From assembly GCA_024234075.1 (NCBI GenBank), contig JACKOV010000005.1:248001-312000 (forward strand): a stretch of DNA of 64,000 bases, in the 5' to 3' direction. The notes under the pieces are model-generated. The model was not told the DNA's origin. It ran no database searches and was given only the letters and a program-made list of their open reading frames with translations. Each line of letters opens with the position of its first letter. Position 1 is the first letter of the stretch. The DNA comes from Nevskiaceae bacterium (GTDB lineage: Bacteria; Pseudomonadota; Gammaproteobacteria; Steroidobacterales; Steroidobacteraceae). Of this stretch, positions 1 to 8,161 are shown piece by piece. Made by a program: the position numbers and the translations under genes.

Positions 1-1
1 C

Positions 2-979
2 TACGTACGTTTCGGCTTGAATCTGCAGGACGATTTCGCCGGCAATTCCAGTTACAACGCCGCCGCACGCTTCGTGCTGTCGGAGATCACGGCGCGCGGC
101 GGGGAATGGGTCTGGGATCTGCAGATCGGTGAATCGCCGCGGCTGGCGACCGAGGTTTTCCTGCCGTTCGACTACTCGCGTCGCTGGTTCGTGATGCCGC
201 TGGCGCGGGTCGAAGCCCGCAACGTGCCGCTGCTCGACGGCCAGCGGCGGTTGGCGGAATTCCGCGTGCGCAGTGTCGAGTCCGGTGTCGATCTGGGGCG
301 TGAGCTGGGCAACTGGGGTGAGTTGCGCGCGGGCGTGCGGCGGCAGACCGGGCACTCGCGGGTGCGCGTCGGCGACCCGGAACTGCCGGTGGGGGATTTC
401 GATTCGCGCAGCTATTTCGCACGGTTTTCCTACGACAAGCTCGACGACGTGAATTTCCCGCGCAAGGGCCAATCCTTCTCGATGGAGTGGCGTGGCGAGC
501 GCACCGGCCTCGGTTCGGGGCGTTCCGCCGACCTGTTGACTGCGGATTGGCTGGTAGCTCGCTCGCGGGGGCGCAATACGGCGGTGTTCTGGGCCTCCGG
601 TGGCGCCAACCTCGATTCGGCCGACGGCGTTGCCGCGGCTGACGTGCGTACCCGCTTTACCCTCGGCGGATTCCTGAATCTCTCGGGGATCGCGCCGGAC
701 TCGATTTCCGGCAACGATTTCGCGATTGCGCGGCTGCTCTACTATCGCCAGATCGGCAGCGGCGGCGAAGGCTTCCTGAACGTCCCGGCCTATCTCGGGA
801 TGTCCTACGAGGTCGGCAATGTCTGGGAGTCGCGCAGCGACGCGAGCTTCTCGGGCGCGCGCCACAATGGCAGCCTGTTCCTCGGGCTCGATACGCTGCT
901 CGGGCCGCTCTATCTCGGTGCCGGCATCGGTGAACAGGGCGACGACGCCTTGTATCTGTTTCTGGGCCGCACGTTCTGA
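2..979 (+). CDS. C-terminal part of a patatin-like / surface-antigen outer-membrane barrel protein (5' truncated)
   Basis: The reading frame is open from the first bases, so the start lies outside the window. The visible ~325 residues are a run of alternating amphipathic strands ending in an aromatic-terminated final strand (LYLFLGRTF), the signature of a BamA/TamA-type outer-membrane beta barrel. The phrases NFPRKGQ and LGGFLNLSG are typical of the barrel that follows the patatin lipase domain in PlpD-like (type Vd) secreted phospholipases. The catalytic domain, if present, is upstream and not seen. A plain Omp85-family barrel is the main alternative. Confidence 0.72.
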   Translation, partial: YVRFGLNLQDDFAGNSSYNAAARFVLSEITARGGEWVWDLQIGESPRLATEVFLPFDYSRRWFVMPLARVEARNVPLLDGQRRLAEFRVRSVESGVDLGRELGNWGELRAGVRRQTGHSRVRVGDPELPVGDFDSRSYFARFSYDKLDDVNFPRKGQSFSMEWRGERTGLGSGRSADLLTADWLVARSRGRNTAVFWASGGANLDSADGVAAADVRTRFTLGGFLNLSGIAPDSISGNDFAIARLLYYRQIGSGGEGFLNVPAYLGMSYEVGNVWESRSDASFSGARHNGSLFLGLDTLLGPLYLGAGIGEQGDDALYLFLGRTF

Positions 980-1014
980 GGAGCGACGGCACGTGCCCTG
1001 CGGTGCGCCGGATC

Positions 1015-1281
1015 TCAGCGGCTGAGACGATCCCCGAGTTTCTCGACCTTTTCGAACAGCAGCGACGGGCGATCGCCGGGCCGGGAATACTCGTGCTTGC
1101 GGCTCATTTCGAGCAAGGCCGCATCGCGCGCCACGAGGGTTTCGTACCAGTGGGTACGGCTCCAGTCGGGACCGAGCAGTTTGCGGAACGGATCATCCGG
1201 GCGCAGCGCGATGCGTACGCCGAACGGGCGGGGCAAGCCGGAGTCGAGTTGCCGCAGGTTATGTTCGTGACATTGAGGCAT
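1015..1281 (-). CDS. small conserved-looking protein of unknown function
   Basis: An 88-residue protein starting at an ATG. It is soluble and charged, with no signal peptide or membrane segment. It contains PFGVRIALRPDDPF near the middle of its first half and a C-terminal KHEYSRPGDRPSLLFEKVEKL-like stretch. I do not recognise a named domain. It lies between the barrel gene on the plus strand and the kinase-like gene on the minus strand and is probably transcribed alone or after the kinase-like gene. The composition looks coding, but the call rests on ORF quality only. Confidence 0.5.
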   Translation of the reverse strand: MPQCHEHNLRQLDSGLPRPFGVRIALRPDDPFRKLLGPDWSRTHWYETLVARDAALLEMSRKHEYSRPGDRPSLLFEKVEKLGDRLSR

Positions 1282-1337
1282 GTTCGAAGGTTAAGGAGCG
1301 GCGACCGGCGAGACAAGGCCCCGGATGCCGCACCGGG

Positions 1338-1982
1338 TCAGAGTTGCCGATCGCCGGCGCCTTCGCGATCGCGCCAGCCGAGCAGCTGCCGGGTGACTAA
1401 CACATAGAGGCGCTTGCCGCTGGCCCGCCAGAGCCGTGCCAGTATCGAGGGCGTAGCGAGCATTCGTCGCTGGCGTGCGGTCAGCCGCTCGGGCAGGTAA
1501 TTGCGTTTGTGTTTCAGCAGGTGGCGCAGATCGTCGTGTGCCAGCAGACGGAACAGCCGGCCGCGGCGCGGTGCGAGCGTCGCGAGCTGGAAATCGACCA
1601 GCGCGGGAAGGCCCGCTGGCGTGACCAGCCAGTTGGGCTCCTTCGCCAGGTCGTTGTGCGCGATCTGGCGGACATGCAGGCGCCGCACCAGGTGCAGGGC
1701 CTCGCGAAAATACCGGGCATCGCGAGGTTGAGCGTGCTGCATCGGCTGGCCGTCGATCCACTGGCGGACGATGCGTCCGCGGCCCGCTTCGAGCACCCGC
1801 GGCACCGCGTCGAGGTCGGTGGCGCGGCGCAGGGCCGCGACTTCGCGACGGGCGAGATGCCGCGCCAGCCAGGCCAGCCACCAGCGTGCCGTCGTGGTGT
1901 CGCGGACGACCTGCCAGCTACCCTCGGGGGTTGCTTCGACGGTCACCGTGCCGAACAGATCCTGTTTGAGCAGCCGCGACAT
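1338..1982 (-). CDS. RIO/lipopolysaccharide-kinase-like protein (predicted small-molecule or protein kinase)
   Basis: A 214-residue soluble protein. The catalytic loop HNDLAKEPN at mid-protein matches the HxDxxxxN signature of the eukaryotic-like kinase superfamily, and LVDFQLA about 15 residues later stands where DFG normally sits, with Gln replacing Gly. The first lobe is short and has no obvious glycine loop, as in other minimal bacterial RIO/Kdo-kinase-like proteins. The frame stays open far upstream, but this ATG lies 8 bases after the stop of the preceding methyltransferase gene, which fits an operon. The substrate cannot be deduced. Confidence 0.65.
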   Translation of the reverse strand: MSRLLKQDLFGTVTVEATPEGSWQVVRDTTTARWWLAWLARHLARREVAALRRATDLDAVPRVLEAGRGRIVRQWIDGQPMQHAQPRDARYFREALHLVRRLHVRQIAHNDLAKEPNWLVTPAGLPALVDFQLATLAPRRGRLFRLLAHDDLRHLLKHKRNYLPERLTARQRRMLATPSILARLWRASGKRLYVLVTRQLLGWRDREGAGDRQL

Positions 1983-1990
1983 CCGCGTGC

Positions 1991-2593
1991 TCAGGGCAAC
2001 ACGAACCAGGGCTGCCAGGCTCCGCCGGCGCGCAGCGCGCTTGCCGCGAATACCAGCGCCAGCAACAGCAAGAACGCGCCACCGTCGATGAACGCCTTCC
2101 ACAGCAGCAGCGGCAGCACCTCGATGCTGGCGGGTATCCGGTAGCGCTCGAGCCGCGGCCGGAACCGGGGTGTCGCGGCGGCGTAGGCGGCGAACGCGGC
2201 CGGATGACGGCTGGCGAGCCGGGCTTCCTCGGCGATCGCCGCCCGCCGGAACAGCCCACAAAGCAGCAGCAGCGTCGCGATCGTGAGCGTCGCGGAATGG
2301 GTCGCGAGCCCGAGACCCGCGCCGCCGAGCATCGACAGGACGTACAACGGATGACGGCAGATCGCATACGGACCATCGACGATCAGCTGGGTGTCCTTGC
2401 GGCCGGCAATGAACACCGAGCACCAGATCCGTCCCAGTACGGCTGCCGCAACCAGCAACAGTGCCGAGGCATCGAGCAGGACCTGCAGTGCAGCGGGCAG
2501 GGTGGCAGGCTGCGTCAGCGCGGCCGCCGCGATCAGCAGCAGATACCAGAGCAGGGTCAGGCGAAGCCGGGGGGTGCTGGCGGAAGTGGTCAT
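1991..2593 (-). CDS. isoprenylcysteine carboxyl methyltransferase (ICMT/PEMT) family membrane protein
   Basis: A 200-residue integral membrane protein with hydrophobic segments at about residues 10-30, 40-58, 85-115 and 165-190. The GPYAICRHPLYV segment near residue 75 is the conserved Arg-His-Pro motif of the ICMT/phospholipid methyltransferase superfamily, which binds S-adenosylmethionine at the membrane. Bacterial members methylate lipids or small thiols, and the substrate here is unknown. It lies immediately upstream of the kinase-like gene on the same strand and is probably co-transcribed with it. Confidence 0.75.
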   Translation of the reverse strand: MTTSASTPRLRLTLLWYLLLIAAAALTQPATLPAALQVLLDASALLLVAAAVLGRIWCSVFIAGRKDTQLIVDGPYAICRHPLYVLSMLGGAGLGLATHSATLTIATLLLLCGLFRRAAIAEEARLASRHPAAFAAYAAATPRFRPRLERYRIPASIEVLPLLLWKAFIDGGAFLLLLALVFAASALRAGGAWQPWFVLP

Positions 2594-2695
2594 GGCTGCG
2601 CCGCGATTGTACCGAGCGCTGCGGGTGGGCTGCTTGAACTCGTCGCGCCACCTCCCCAGACTGATCGTTCCACTCCCACGACTCAGGAGTCAGCG

Positions 2696-3358
2696 ATGGG
2701 CTTTTTCGGTGGCAAGGCCGAAATGGTGCCGGAATCCGCGGCACTGCCCGGACGGGCGACGCCGTTGTCCGTGCCCGAGCATCATGAGGTCAACGGCGAG
2801 CGTATCCAGCCGCCATTTGCGCCGGGCCTCGAGCAGGCCGTATTCGGCCTGGGGTGTTTCTGGGGTGCGGAGCGGTTGTTCTGGCGCTTGCCGGGCGTGG
2901 CCGCGACCGCGGTCGGCTATGCTGGCGGCTTCACGCCGAATCCCAGTTACGAGGAAGTGTGCAGTGGTCGCACCGGTCACGCCGAGGTCGTGCGGGTGGT
3001 CTTCGATCCGGAGCGGATCAGTTACGACGCGCTGCTGCGTGCTTTCTGGGAGGCGCACGATCCGACCCAGGGCATGCGGCAGGGCAACGATGTCGGGACC
3101 CAGTACCGTTCGGTGGTCCATGCGACCACCGATGCTCAGTTGCGGAGCGCTCAGGCCAGCCTGCAGGCCTATCAGCAGCGCCTGAGTGCGGCGGGATTTG
3201 GCCCGATCACGACCGAGATTCGATCCGCGCCGCCGTTCTTCTACGCCGAGGGATATCACCAGCAGTATCTGCACAAGAACCCGGGTGGGTACTGCGGGTT
3301 GCGAGGGTGTGGGGTTCGCTTTGATTCTGCGGAGTTCCGGGAGGCCTCCAAGGGGTGA
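2696..3358 (+). CDS. msrA: peptide-methionine (S)-S-oxide reductase MsrA
   Basis: A 220-residue MsrA that reduces methionine-S-sulfoxide in proteins. The catalytic GCFWG motif places the active cysteine at residue 54. The family signatures GYAGG, GHAEVV, GTQYRS and the C-terminal GGYCGLRGCG with two candidate resolving cysteines (200 and 205) are present. The frame is open for 490 bases upstream, but an AGGAG ribosome site at 2685-2689 is correctly spaced from this ATG, and the protein then has normal MsrA length with a short N-terminal extension. No MsrB is nearby. Confidence 0.95.
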   Translation: MGFFGGKAEMVPESAALPGRATPLSVPEHHEVNGERIQPPFAPGLEQAVFGLGCFWGAERLFWRLPGVAATAVGYAGGFTPNPSYEEVCSGRTGHAEVVRVVFDPERISYDALLRAFWEAHDPTQGMRQGNDVGTQYRSVVHATTDAQLRSAQASLQAYQQRLSAAGFGPITTEIRSAPPFFYAEGYHQQYLHKNPGGYCGLRGCGVRFDSAEFREASKG

Positions 3359-3361
3359 GTT

Positions 3362-3590
3362 GGCGGGATACTCCGGAAGGCGTGCGATTGGGATCGCGCT
3401 TGCCCGTCTGGTTCTTGTTCGAGCTCGGCACACCGATGATCGTGGCATCGACGATCGTGCCGTTGCTGATCCGGCCCCCTGCGTGCGCAGGTACTCGTTA
3501 GCAGCAAGTACACCCGCAGCATGCGCTCGAGCGGCACCGGTGAGCGGCCCACCGCGGGTTTCGGACTGACGGAAGAGCAGTCGTCGCTTA
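3362..3590 (-). pseudogene. IS5-family transposase remnant
   Basis: Two fragments of an IS5-type transposase can be read on the minus strand in different frames. The first, near 3500-3570, reads VGRSPVPLERMLRVYLLL, matching the N-terminal region of IS5 transposases. The second, near 3395-3470, reads GTIVDATIIGVPSSNKNQTG, matching the segment around the first catalytic Asp. The long stretch that normally separates them is missing, and a frame change lies between. It is a decayed, internally deleted copy, and I could not identify terminal inverted repeats. Confidence 0.7.
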
Positions 3591-4466
3591 CTGCGGCGGC
3601 TCCTCGCCCGGCGCCGCATCCTCCAGCGGGAAGGTCTGGGCTTCGCTGCCCGGCACGGGTGCCGGGGAGGACTCTGCCGTCGGCGTGGCGGCTGGCGCTG
3701 CGGTCGGTGCGGGGGCCTGGGTACCGGTGTTGCCCGGAGTGACCGAAGCCAACAGGCGGCGCACCGATTCGGAATCCTTGCTCACCGAGCCGGCGATGAC
3801 GTCGCTGGCCACTACGCGGCGCTGGCCGTAGAAGTCGGCATTGGCCTTCTTGTCGATCGCGATCACGGTGCCGTCGAGTGCGATGCCGGCGAACACGCCG
3901 CTGCTGCGGGAATAGGAATAGATTTCCGCGCCGGTGAAAGTCGCGTCGGTGGCGGCCGAGGCGGACCGGCCCACCGGGCCGGCGGCGACCGAGGCATCGG
4001 CGCCGAGCGTCAGCTTGCCATCGGTGATGCCTTCGACTCCGGAGCGGGTCGTGAACACCAGCACCAGATCGGTGGACTGCACGCCGATCTGCCAGCCGAA
4101 GCTGCCGCCGGCGAGGGTGATGAACACCGGGTTGCTGAAACGGCCCTGATGGTCGCGAACCAGCAGCACGCCCTTGCCACCGCGGAAGCCGAGCCCGAAG
4201 GCGCCTTTCTTGACTTCGGGTACGATCGCGATGCCGTAGGCGCGCTCCAGCAGCAGGTCCGGGACGTACTGGTCGCGCTGGCCCCGCAACTCCTCCATGA
4301 CCTGGGTGGCGATGATCACCCGGGCTTCGCCACGGCCCTGGGCGGCAGCCGGCGCGGACGGCAGCGACAGCGCCATGACGGCGGCGATGGCCGGCAACAG
4401 ACCGGGGAGGAAGCAGGAGCGGAGCCGGGCAGCGCCGGCCCGGAAGCGGGCAAGACTCGAAAGCAT
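3588..4466 (-). CDS. SYLF (Ysc84-like) domain exported protein
   Basis: A 292-residue protein with an N-terminal signal peptide (hydrophobic stretch about residues 20-45 ending in PAAAQG). The SYLF lipid-binding domain spans roughly residues 65-235, with AYGIAIVPEVKKGAFGLGFRGG-type beginning, GGSFGWQIG and a YSRSSGVFAG motif. The C-terminal ~55 residues are Ala/Pro-rich and low complexity. I chose the internal ATG at 4466 because AAGGGG-like bases precede it and it starts a normal signal peptide. It opens the minus-strand envelope cluster as its distal gene, and its frame runs into the IS remnant. Confidence 0.8.
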   Translation of the reverse strand: MLSSLARFRAGAARLRSCFLPGLLPAIAAVMALSLPSAPAAAQGRGEARVIIATQVMEELRGQRDQYVPDLLLERAYGIAIVPEVKKGAFGLGFRGGKGVLLVRDHQGRFSNPVFITLAGGSFGWQIGVQSTDLVLVFTTRSGVEGITDGKLTLGADASVAAGPVGRSASAATDATFTGAEIYSYSRSSGVFAGIALDGTVIAIDKKANADFYGQRRVVASDVIAGSVSKDSESVRRLLASVTPGNTGTQAPAPTAAPAATPTAESSPAPVPGSEAQTFPLEDAAPGEEPPQ

Positions 4467-4639
4467 CGTCGATCCCCTTGTAGGTATGGGCAGGGCGTCC
4501 GTCACAGCACGAACGGCTTGCGCGGCCGAAGCTTAGCGCAAGCAGGCAGCCCATTGGACGCCGTGGAGCGTACGGAGTTCGCGACAGGGATGAAGCCGGG
4601 CAGGATCGAGACGGGCCAGCCGAGCAGCCGGCCCCGGGT

Positions 4640-5848
4640 TCAGAACCAGGCGGAGACGAAGAACTGGATGACGCTGGCGTCGAGCTCGAACAGCGGTTCC
4701 GCACCGGCCAGGCCACCGGCTGTGACGTCGCGGAAGTCGTCGTAGCTCATCATCATGTAGTCGTAGCGCAGGTTCACTGTGCCTTTCTCGAGCCAGGGCA
4801 GCCGTCGCATGCGGAATTCCCAGGTCGCGCCGACGCCGACCGTGTGCGCGGCATACGTCGACAACTCCTTGTCGCGGCCCTGGAAGTTCAGGGTGTCCCG
4901 CCGCGGGAACAGGTCCCGGTAGAAATCGGCTGCATCCTGGGTGTAGTAGCGGTAGCGGGCATCGAAGATCCAGTTGCCGAAGGCGGGCTGGGTGTAGCCG
5001 ATCTGTATCGTCTGCGCCCGGATACCCCAGGTGTCGTTGTAATACCGGTAAGTGCCGTCCACTGCGGCCCGCCACCACGGCAGCGAATACTTGAGACGCG
5101 CCGCCGCGGAACTACTGGTCTTGGTGGCTGGATAGACCTCGGGCGCATAGGAAAAACCGCGAAGTGAAGTCGGATCGGCGTAGCGGATCTGCCGATAGGG
5201 GTTGTTCAGGTAGCCCTCGTCGGTGACCAGCTCGTACGACAACACGCCGATCAGCTGGCGGGTCAGCACCTGGGTCAGGCTGGCCGTCCAGGCGCGCGAA
5301 TCCATTTCCTGGTGGAAGTTCGGATCACGGCTCTTGGCGCCGCTGGTCGCGTCCTTGACGTTGCGATAGACGTCGTTCATGCCGCGGCGGTAACCGATCG
5401 AAATCGTCGTCAGGTCGCCGAACATGTCCTGGCTGATGCCGAGATAGGCCGTCTTGGCGAGGTAGTCGGACTCGTCGCTGTCGATGTAGCCGATGCTGTA
5501 GGTGGTCTTGCCGCGCAGGTAGTCGAGACCCAGGCTCATCTGGGTCCGCTCGTCGGTGTAGGGACTGGCGGTCGAGAGCACGTCGACCGATGCCGAGGAG
5601 ACCATGTCGAGGTAGTAGTTCGCGACCACCGAGACCTTGTCCGCGAAGCTCTTGCGCACCAGCACCGAAGGGCCGTCGACCACCACGCCGCCGCCATCGT
5701 AGCGATGGTAGAGCAGGTCGGCGCGATCTTCCGGCAGCACGGCCGCAGCCGCATCGGGTGCCGCCACCCAGGGGGCGAACAACGAGGTCGCGAATGCCAG
5801 CGCGGTCGCTGCCAGTGCATTGGAGCACGACGGGTGCCGGGATCGCAT
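4640..5848 (-). CDS. DUF3570 outer-membrane beta-barrel protein
   Basis: A 402-residue exported protein: signal peptide at about residues 1-38, then strand-rich sequence with many Tyr/Trp/Arg girdle residues, ending in FFVSAWF, a typical outer-membrane C-terminal aromatic residue. The LLYHRYDGGGVVVDGPSVLVRK opening and the SASVDVLSTASPY segment are characteristic of DUF3570 proteins. DUF3570 genes commonly stand next to DUF4266 and thioredoxin genes, as here. The frame is open upstream, but the ATG at 5848 begins the signal peptide and lies 2 bases past the preceding stop. Function is unknown; an outer-membrane channel or anchor is plausible. Confidence 0.85.
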   Translation of the reverse strand: MRSRHPSCSNALAATALAFATSLFAPWVAAPDAAAAVLPEDRADLLYHRYDGGGVVVDGPSVLVRKSFADKVSVVANYYLDMVSSASVDVLSTASPYTDERTQMSLGLDYLRGKTTYSIGYIDSDESDYLAKTAYLGISQDMFGDLTTISIGYRRGMNDVYRNVKDATSGAKSRDPNFHQEMDSRAWTASLTQVLTRQLIGVLSYELVTDEGYLNNPYRQIRYADPTSLRGFSYAPEVYPATKTSSSAAARLKYSLPWWRAAVDGTYRYYNDTWGIRAQTIQIGYTQPAFGNWIFDARYRYYTQDAADFYRDLFPRRDTLNFQGRDKELSTYAAHTVGVGATWEFRMRRLPWLEKGTVNLRYDYMMMSYDDFRDVTAGGLAGAEPLFELDASVIQFFVSAWF

Positions 5849-5850
5849 GT

Positions 5851-6078
5851 TCAATTGCACCCGCAGCCGCCGCCGGCACTGCCCATCGCGCCGCGGGCGC
5901 CTTCGCGCAGCTCGAACACGTGATCGATATAGGCACCGGACACCGGATCGCGTTCCAGCGCCATGATCGGGTCCGCCAGTTTCTCGCGCTCGTAGGGCTT
6001 CACCCACGGTTCGATCGGTTTGCAGCCCGCCAGCAACAGCAAGGCGGCGGCAAGTCCGGCGGCGGCAAAACGGTGCAT
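5851..6078 (-). CDS. DUF4266 small lipoprotein
   Basis: A 75-residue lipoprotein with a type II signal peptide whose lipobox LLAGC puts the lipidated Cys at residue 19. The VKPYEREKLADPIM segment is the DUF4266 hallmark, and the tail ends in GGGCGCN, a cysteine/glycine-rich end that could bind metal or be oxidised. A GGAG sits 8 bases before this ATG. An upstream ATG at 6096 overlaps the stop of the TlpA gene (TGATG) and would add six residues, so translational coupling is likely either way. Confidence 0.85.
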   Translation of the reverse strand: MHRFAAAGLAAALLLLAGCKPIEPWVKPYEREKLADPIMALERDPVSGAYIDHVFELREGARGAMGSAGGGCGCN

Positions 6079-6095
6079 CGCGGCGGTCTCCGGCA

Positions 6096-6647
6096 TCACT
6101 CGCGGATCAGCGTCCGCACATGGTCGAGGTAGGTGTTTTCGTCGCCCGGGCGATAGCCCTTGTGCAGCACGCGCGTGCTGCCCTTGCGATCGACGATCAC
6201 CGAGCTGGGCATGCCCTGCACCTGGTACAGCTTCGACACCTTGCTGTCGGTGTCGAACGCGACCGGGAAGCTTACCGGCACGCTCTCGAGAAACTTGGCC
6301 GCCGCTTTCGAGTCCGGTTCGACGTTCACGCCGATCAGCGTGAAACCCATGCCTTTGTATTTGCGGTACATGGCGTCGAGCAGCGGCATTTCCTGGCGGC
6401 AGGGGCCGCACCAGGTGGCCCAGAAATTGATCAGCACGACCTGCCCGCGATACTGCGACAGCGACAGATTGCTGCCGCCAAGCGTCGGCAGCGTGAAATC
6501 CGGTGCCGATGCGCCATTGCCGGGAATCGAGGCGCCTGCCTCCAGCGGCAGCGCGAGCGTGGTGGCGGCCAGGCCGAAGGCGAGAGCGGGAAAAGCACGG
6601 CGGGAGATGTTGCGGTTCACGGGCTTTGCTCCATGTACATTCGGCAC
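6096..6647 (-). CDS. TlpA/ResA-type periplasmic thioredoxin
   Basis: A 183-residue exported thioredoxin-fold protein. The N-terminus carries SRRAF followed by a hydrophobic stretch, so Tat export is possible. The redoxin domain covers about residues 45-183, with the canonical WCGPC active site at residues 79-83 and a cis-Pro loop at GMPSSVIVDR. It probably maintains cysteines or haem-binding CxxC motifs of neighbouring exported proteins in the reduced state, which is inferred from the cytochrome genes next door. It overlaps or abuts the DUF4266 gene and lies 8 bases after the next gene upstream. Confidence 0.9.
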   Translation of the reverse strand: MPNVHGAKPVNRNISRRAFPALAFGLAATTLALPLEAGASIPGNGASAPDFTLPTLGGSNLSLSQYRGQVVLINFWATWCGPCRQEMPLLDAMYRKYKGMGFTLIGVNVEPDSKAAAKFLESVPVSFPVAFDTDSKVSKLYQVQGMPSSVIVDRKGSTRVLHKGYRPGDENTYLDHVRTLIRE

Positions 6648-6655
6648 AGGGGCCG

Positions 6656-7393
6656 TCAGAAGAAGGCGGTCACGCCGATCCGCGCCTCCAGGTTGTTGGT
6701 CAGCTTGTTCGTGCCGAACACGTCGGACTCGAACACGCGGTCCTGCACATCGATGTGCAGGGTCAACCAGTCGGTGGGCAACACCCGATAGCCCGCGCCG
6801 AAATTCACCGAGAACTTGTTGTCTCCGGCGAACTTGACACTGCCGATGCCGCCCAGCACGTAGAAGGCGCTGTTCATGGCGAGGTTGCGACCGATAAAGA
6901 CCTCGCCCGGCAGGAAGTTGTAGCCAAAGGACAGCGAGTAGTATGTGAGCCGTCTCTCATCACCCAGGTTGAGTGGGTCGGCGCCGGGATTCAGCAGCTC
7001 GAAGCTGGTTTCGCCGAGGGTCGTGCGGCCGATGCTGCCCTCGAAAAAGAAATCTTCGGTGATATGGTAAGCCGCCTTCAGGCCATACGCCGGATTGGTG
7101 CCGAAGTCTTCGACACCGAGCATGCCGTACCACGCGCCGAGCTCGAAGTTCTCGGTGTCGATCTTCGGTCGCTTGATCGTGCGCCGCTCGACTTCCGGTT
7201 CGATGACCCGCGGGGGTAGGGCGGCAGCTTCGCGCGCCTCGATCTCCTCGGTGCTCAGCACGATGTCTTCCGGGGCGGCGTCGCGGCCCCACCATGGCCA
7301 TTTCAGCGCCGCACAGCCCGTCAGCCCGAAGGCCGCGACGGCGATGAGCGCGAGCGGCCGCGTCAGAAGAAGAACGCGAGACCGACTTTCCAT
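6656..7393 (-). CDS. outer-membrane beta-barrel lipoprotein (Glt/Nfs-type barrel family)
   Basis: A 245-residue protein with a lipoprotein signal (LTGCAALKW, Cys at about residue 27), a charged linker at about residues 35-75, and a C-terminal barrel of about 170 residues ending in the double aromatic FF. The pattern ELGAWYGMLGVEDFGTNPAYG resembles the outer-membrane barrel domain found with gliding and spore-coat machines of myxobacteria. That resemblance is from memory of the family, not a search. It overlaps the next upstream gene by about 31 bases, so the two are tightly coupled and probably form a pair. Confidence 0.72.
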   Translation of the reverse strand: MESRSRVLLLTRPLALIAVAAFGLTGCAALKWPWWGRDAAPEDIVLSTEEIEAREAAALPPRVIEPEVERRTIKRPKIDTENFELGAWYGMLGVEDFGTNPAYGLKAAYHITEDFFFEGSIGRTTLGETSFELLNPGADPLNLGDERRLTYYSLSFGYNFLPGEVFIGRNLAMNSAFYVLGGIGSVKFAGDNKFSVNFGAGYRVLPTDWLTLHIDVQDRVFESDVFGTNKLTNNLEARIGVTAFF

Positions 7394-8154
7394 TCCTTGA
7401 GCTCCTCATTGTCGTTGCGGCTCGTGAACACGATGCGCTCCTTGAACTCGCCGCGCAGGAAGAACCGGCGGGTGAGGTAGAAGCGGACACCGATGCCCGC
7501 GTAGGCCGATTGATCGGTGCGGTCGACCATGTTGGGTCGTTGCGCGTCCTTGTCGACGCGGAACAATCCGCCGCCGAGCGTGATGAACGGCGACAGGCGC
7601 CATTCCGGCGCGAATATGTGGCTGACGCCGGCCTCGACCATCCAGCCGCTGCGCTGCTCGCCGAGATACTGGGATCCGGACAGTTCCAGTTTCAGGTTGT
7701 CGTTGATCGAGCGAGCGCCGTAGAACGACACCAGGTTGGCGCCATCGAAGTCGCCGGCAAAGGCACCGAGCTCCCAGTCGTGGGTCTGGAAGCCAGCCCG
7801 ATCGCCGAGGTCGAGCCTGAATTCCGAGCCGTCGGCGAGCAGGGCGTGCTGCAGGTCGCGGGCCGCCGCCCAGCCTTCGATGCCGCGCGGGGTGCGGACC
7901 TTGAAGTAGTCGGTGCGGCGGAACAGCACATCGAGGCTCTCGCCGCGTGCGACGACCTGGGTCACCGGATAGCCGCGGCCCGGCCCGGTGCGCAGTTCGA
8001 GATAGGGCGCTGCCACGAACAGCTGCAGCCGCCGCTCGCTGTCGCGGGCCGCTTCCGTGCCGGTGTCGGCGGCGGTCGCGACGGGGCCGACGATGCAAAG
8101 CACCGCCAGCAGCGCGCGCGACGCGCGACTCAGGATCTCGACGATGACTGGCAT
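7363..8154 (-). CDS. SH3-like domain plus outer-membrane beta-barrel protein
   Basis: A 263-residue exported protein. After a signal peptide (about residues 1-28) comes a bacterial SH3-like domain at about residues 40-100, with YLELRTGPGRGYPV and GIEGWAAARDL. A beta barrel of about 160 residues follows and ends in VGLAFFF. The SH3 part could bind peptidoglycan while the barrel sits in the outer membrane. The frame is open upstream; I chose the ATG at 8154, which starts the signal peptide just after the stop of the HzsA-like gene, although its ribosome site is weak. Confidence 0.75.
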   Translation of the reverse strand: MPVIVEILSRASRALLAVLCIVGPVATAADTGTEAARDSERRLQLFVAAPYLELRTGPGRGYPVTQVVARGESLDVLFRRTDYFKVRTPRGIEGWAAARDLQHALLADGSEFRLDLGDRAGFQTHDWELGAFAGDFDGANLVSFYGARSINDNLKLELSGSQYLGEQRSGWMVEAGVSHIFAPEWRLSPFITLGGGLFRVDKDAQRPNMVDRTDQSAYAGIGVRFYLTRRFFLRGEFKERIVFTSRNDNEELKEWKVGLAFFF

Positions 8155-8161
8155 TGTCCGG

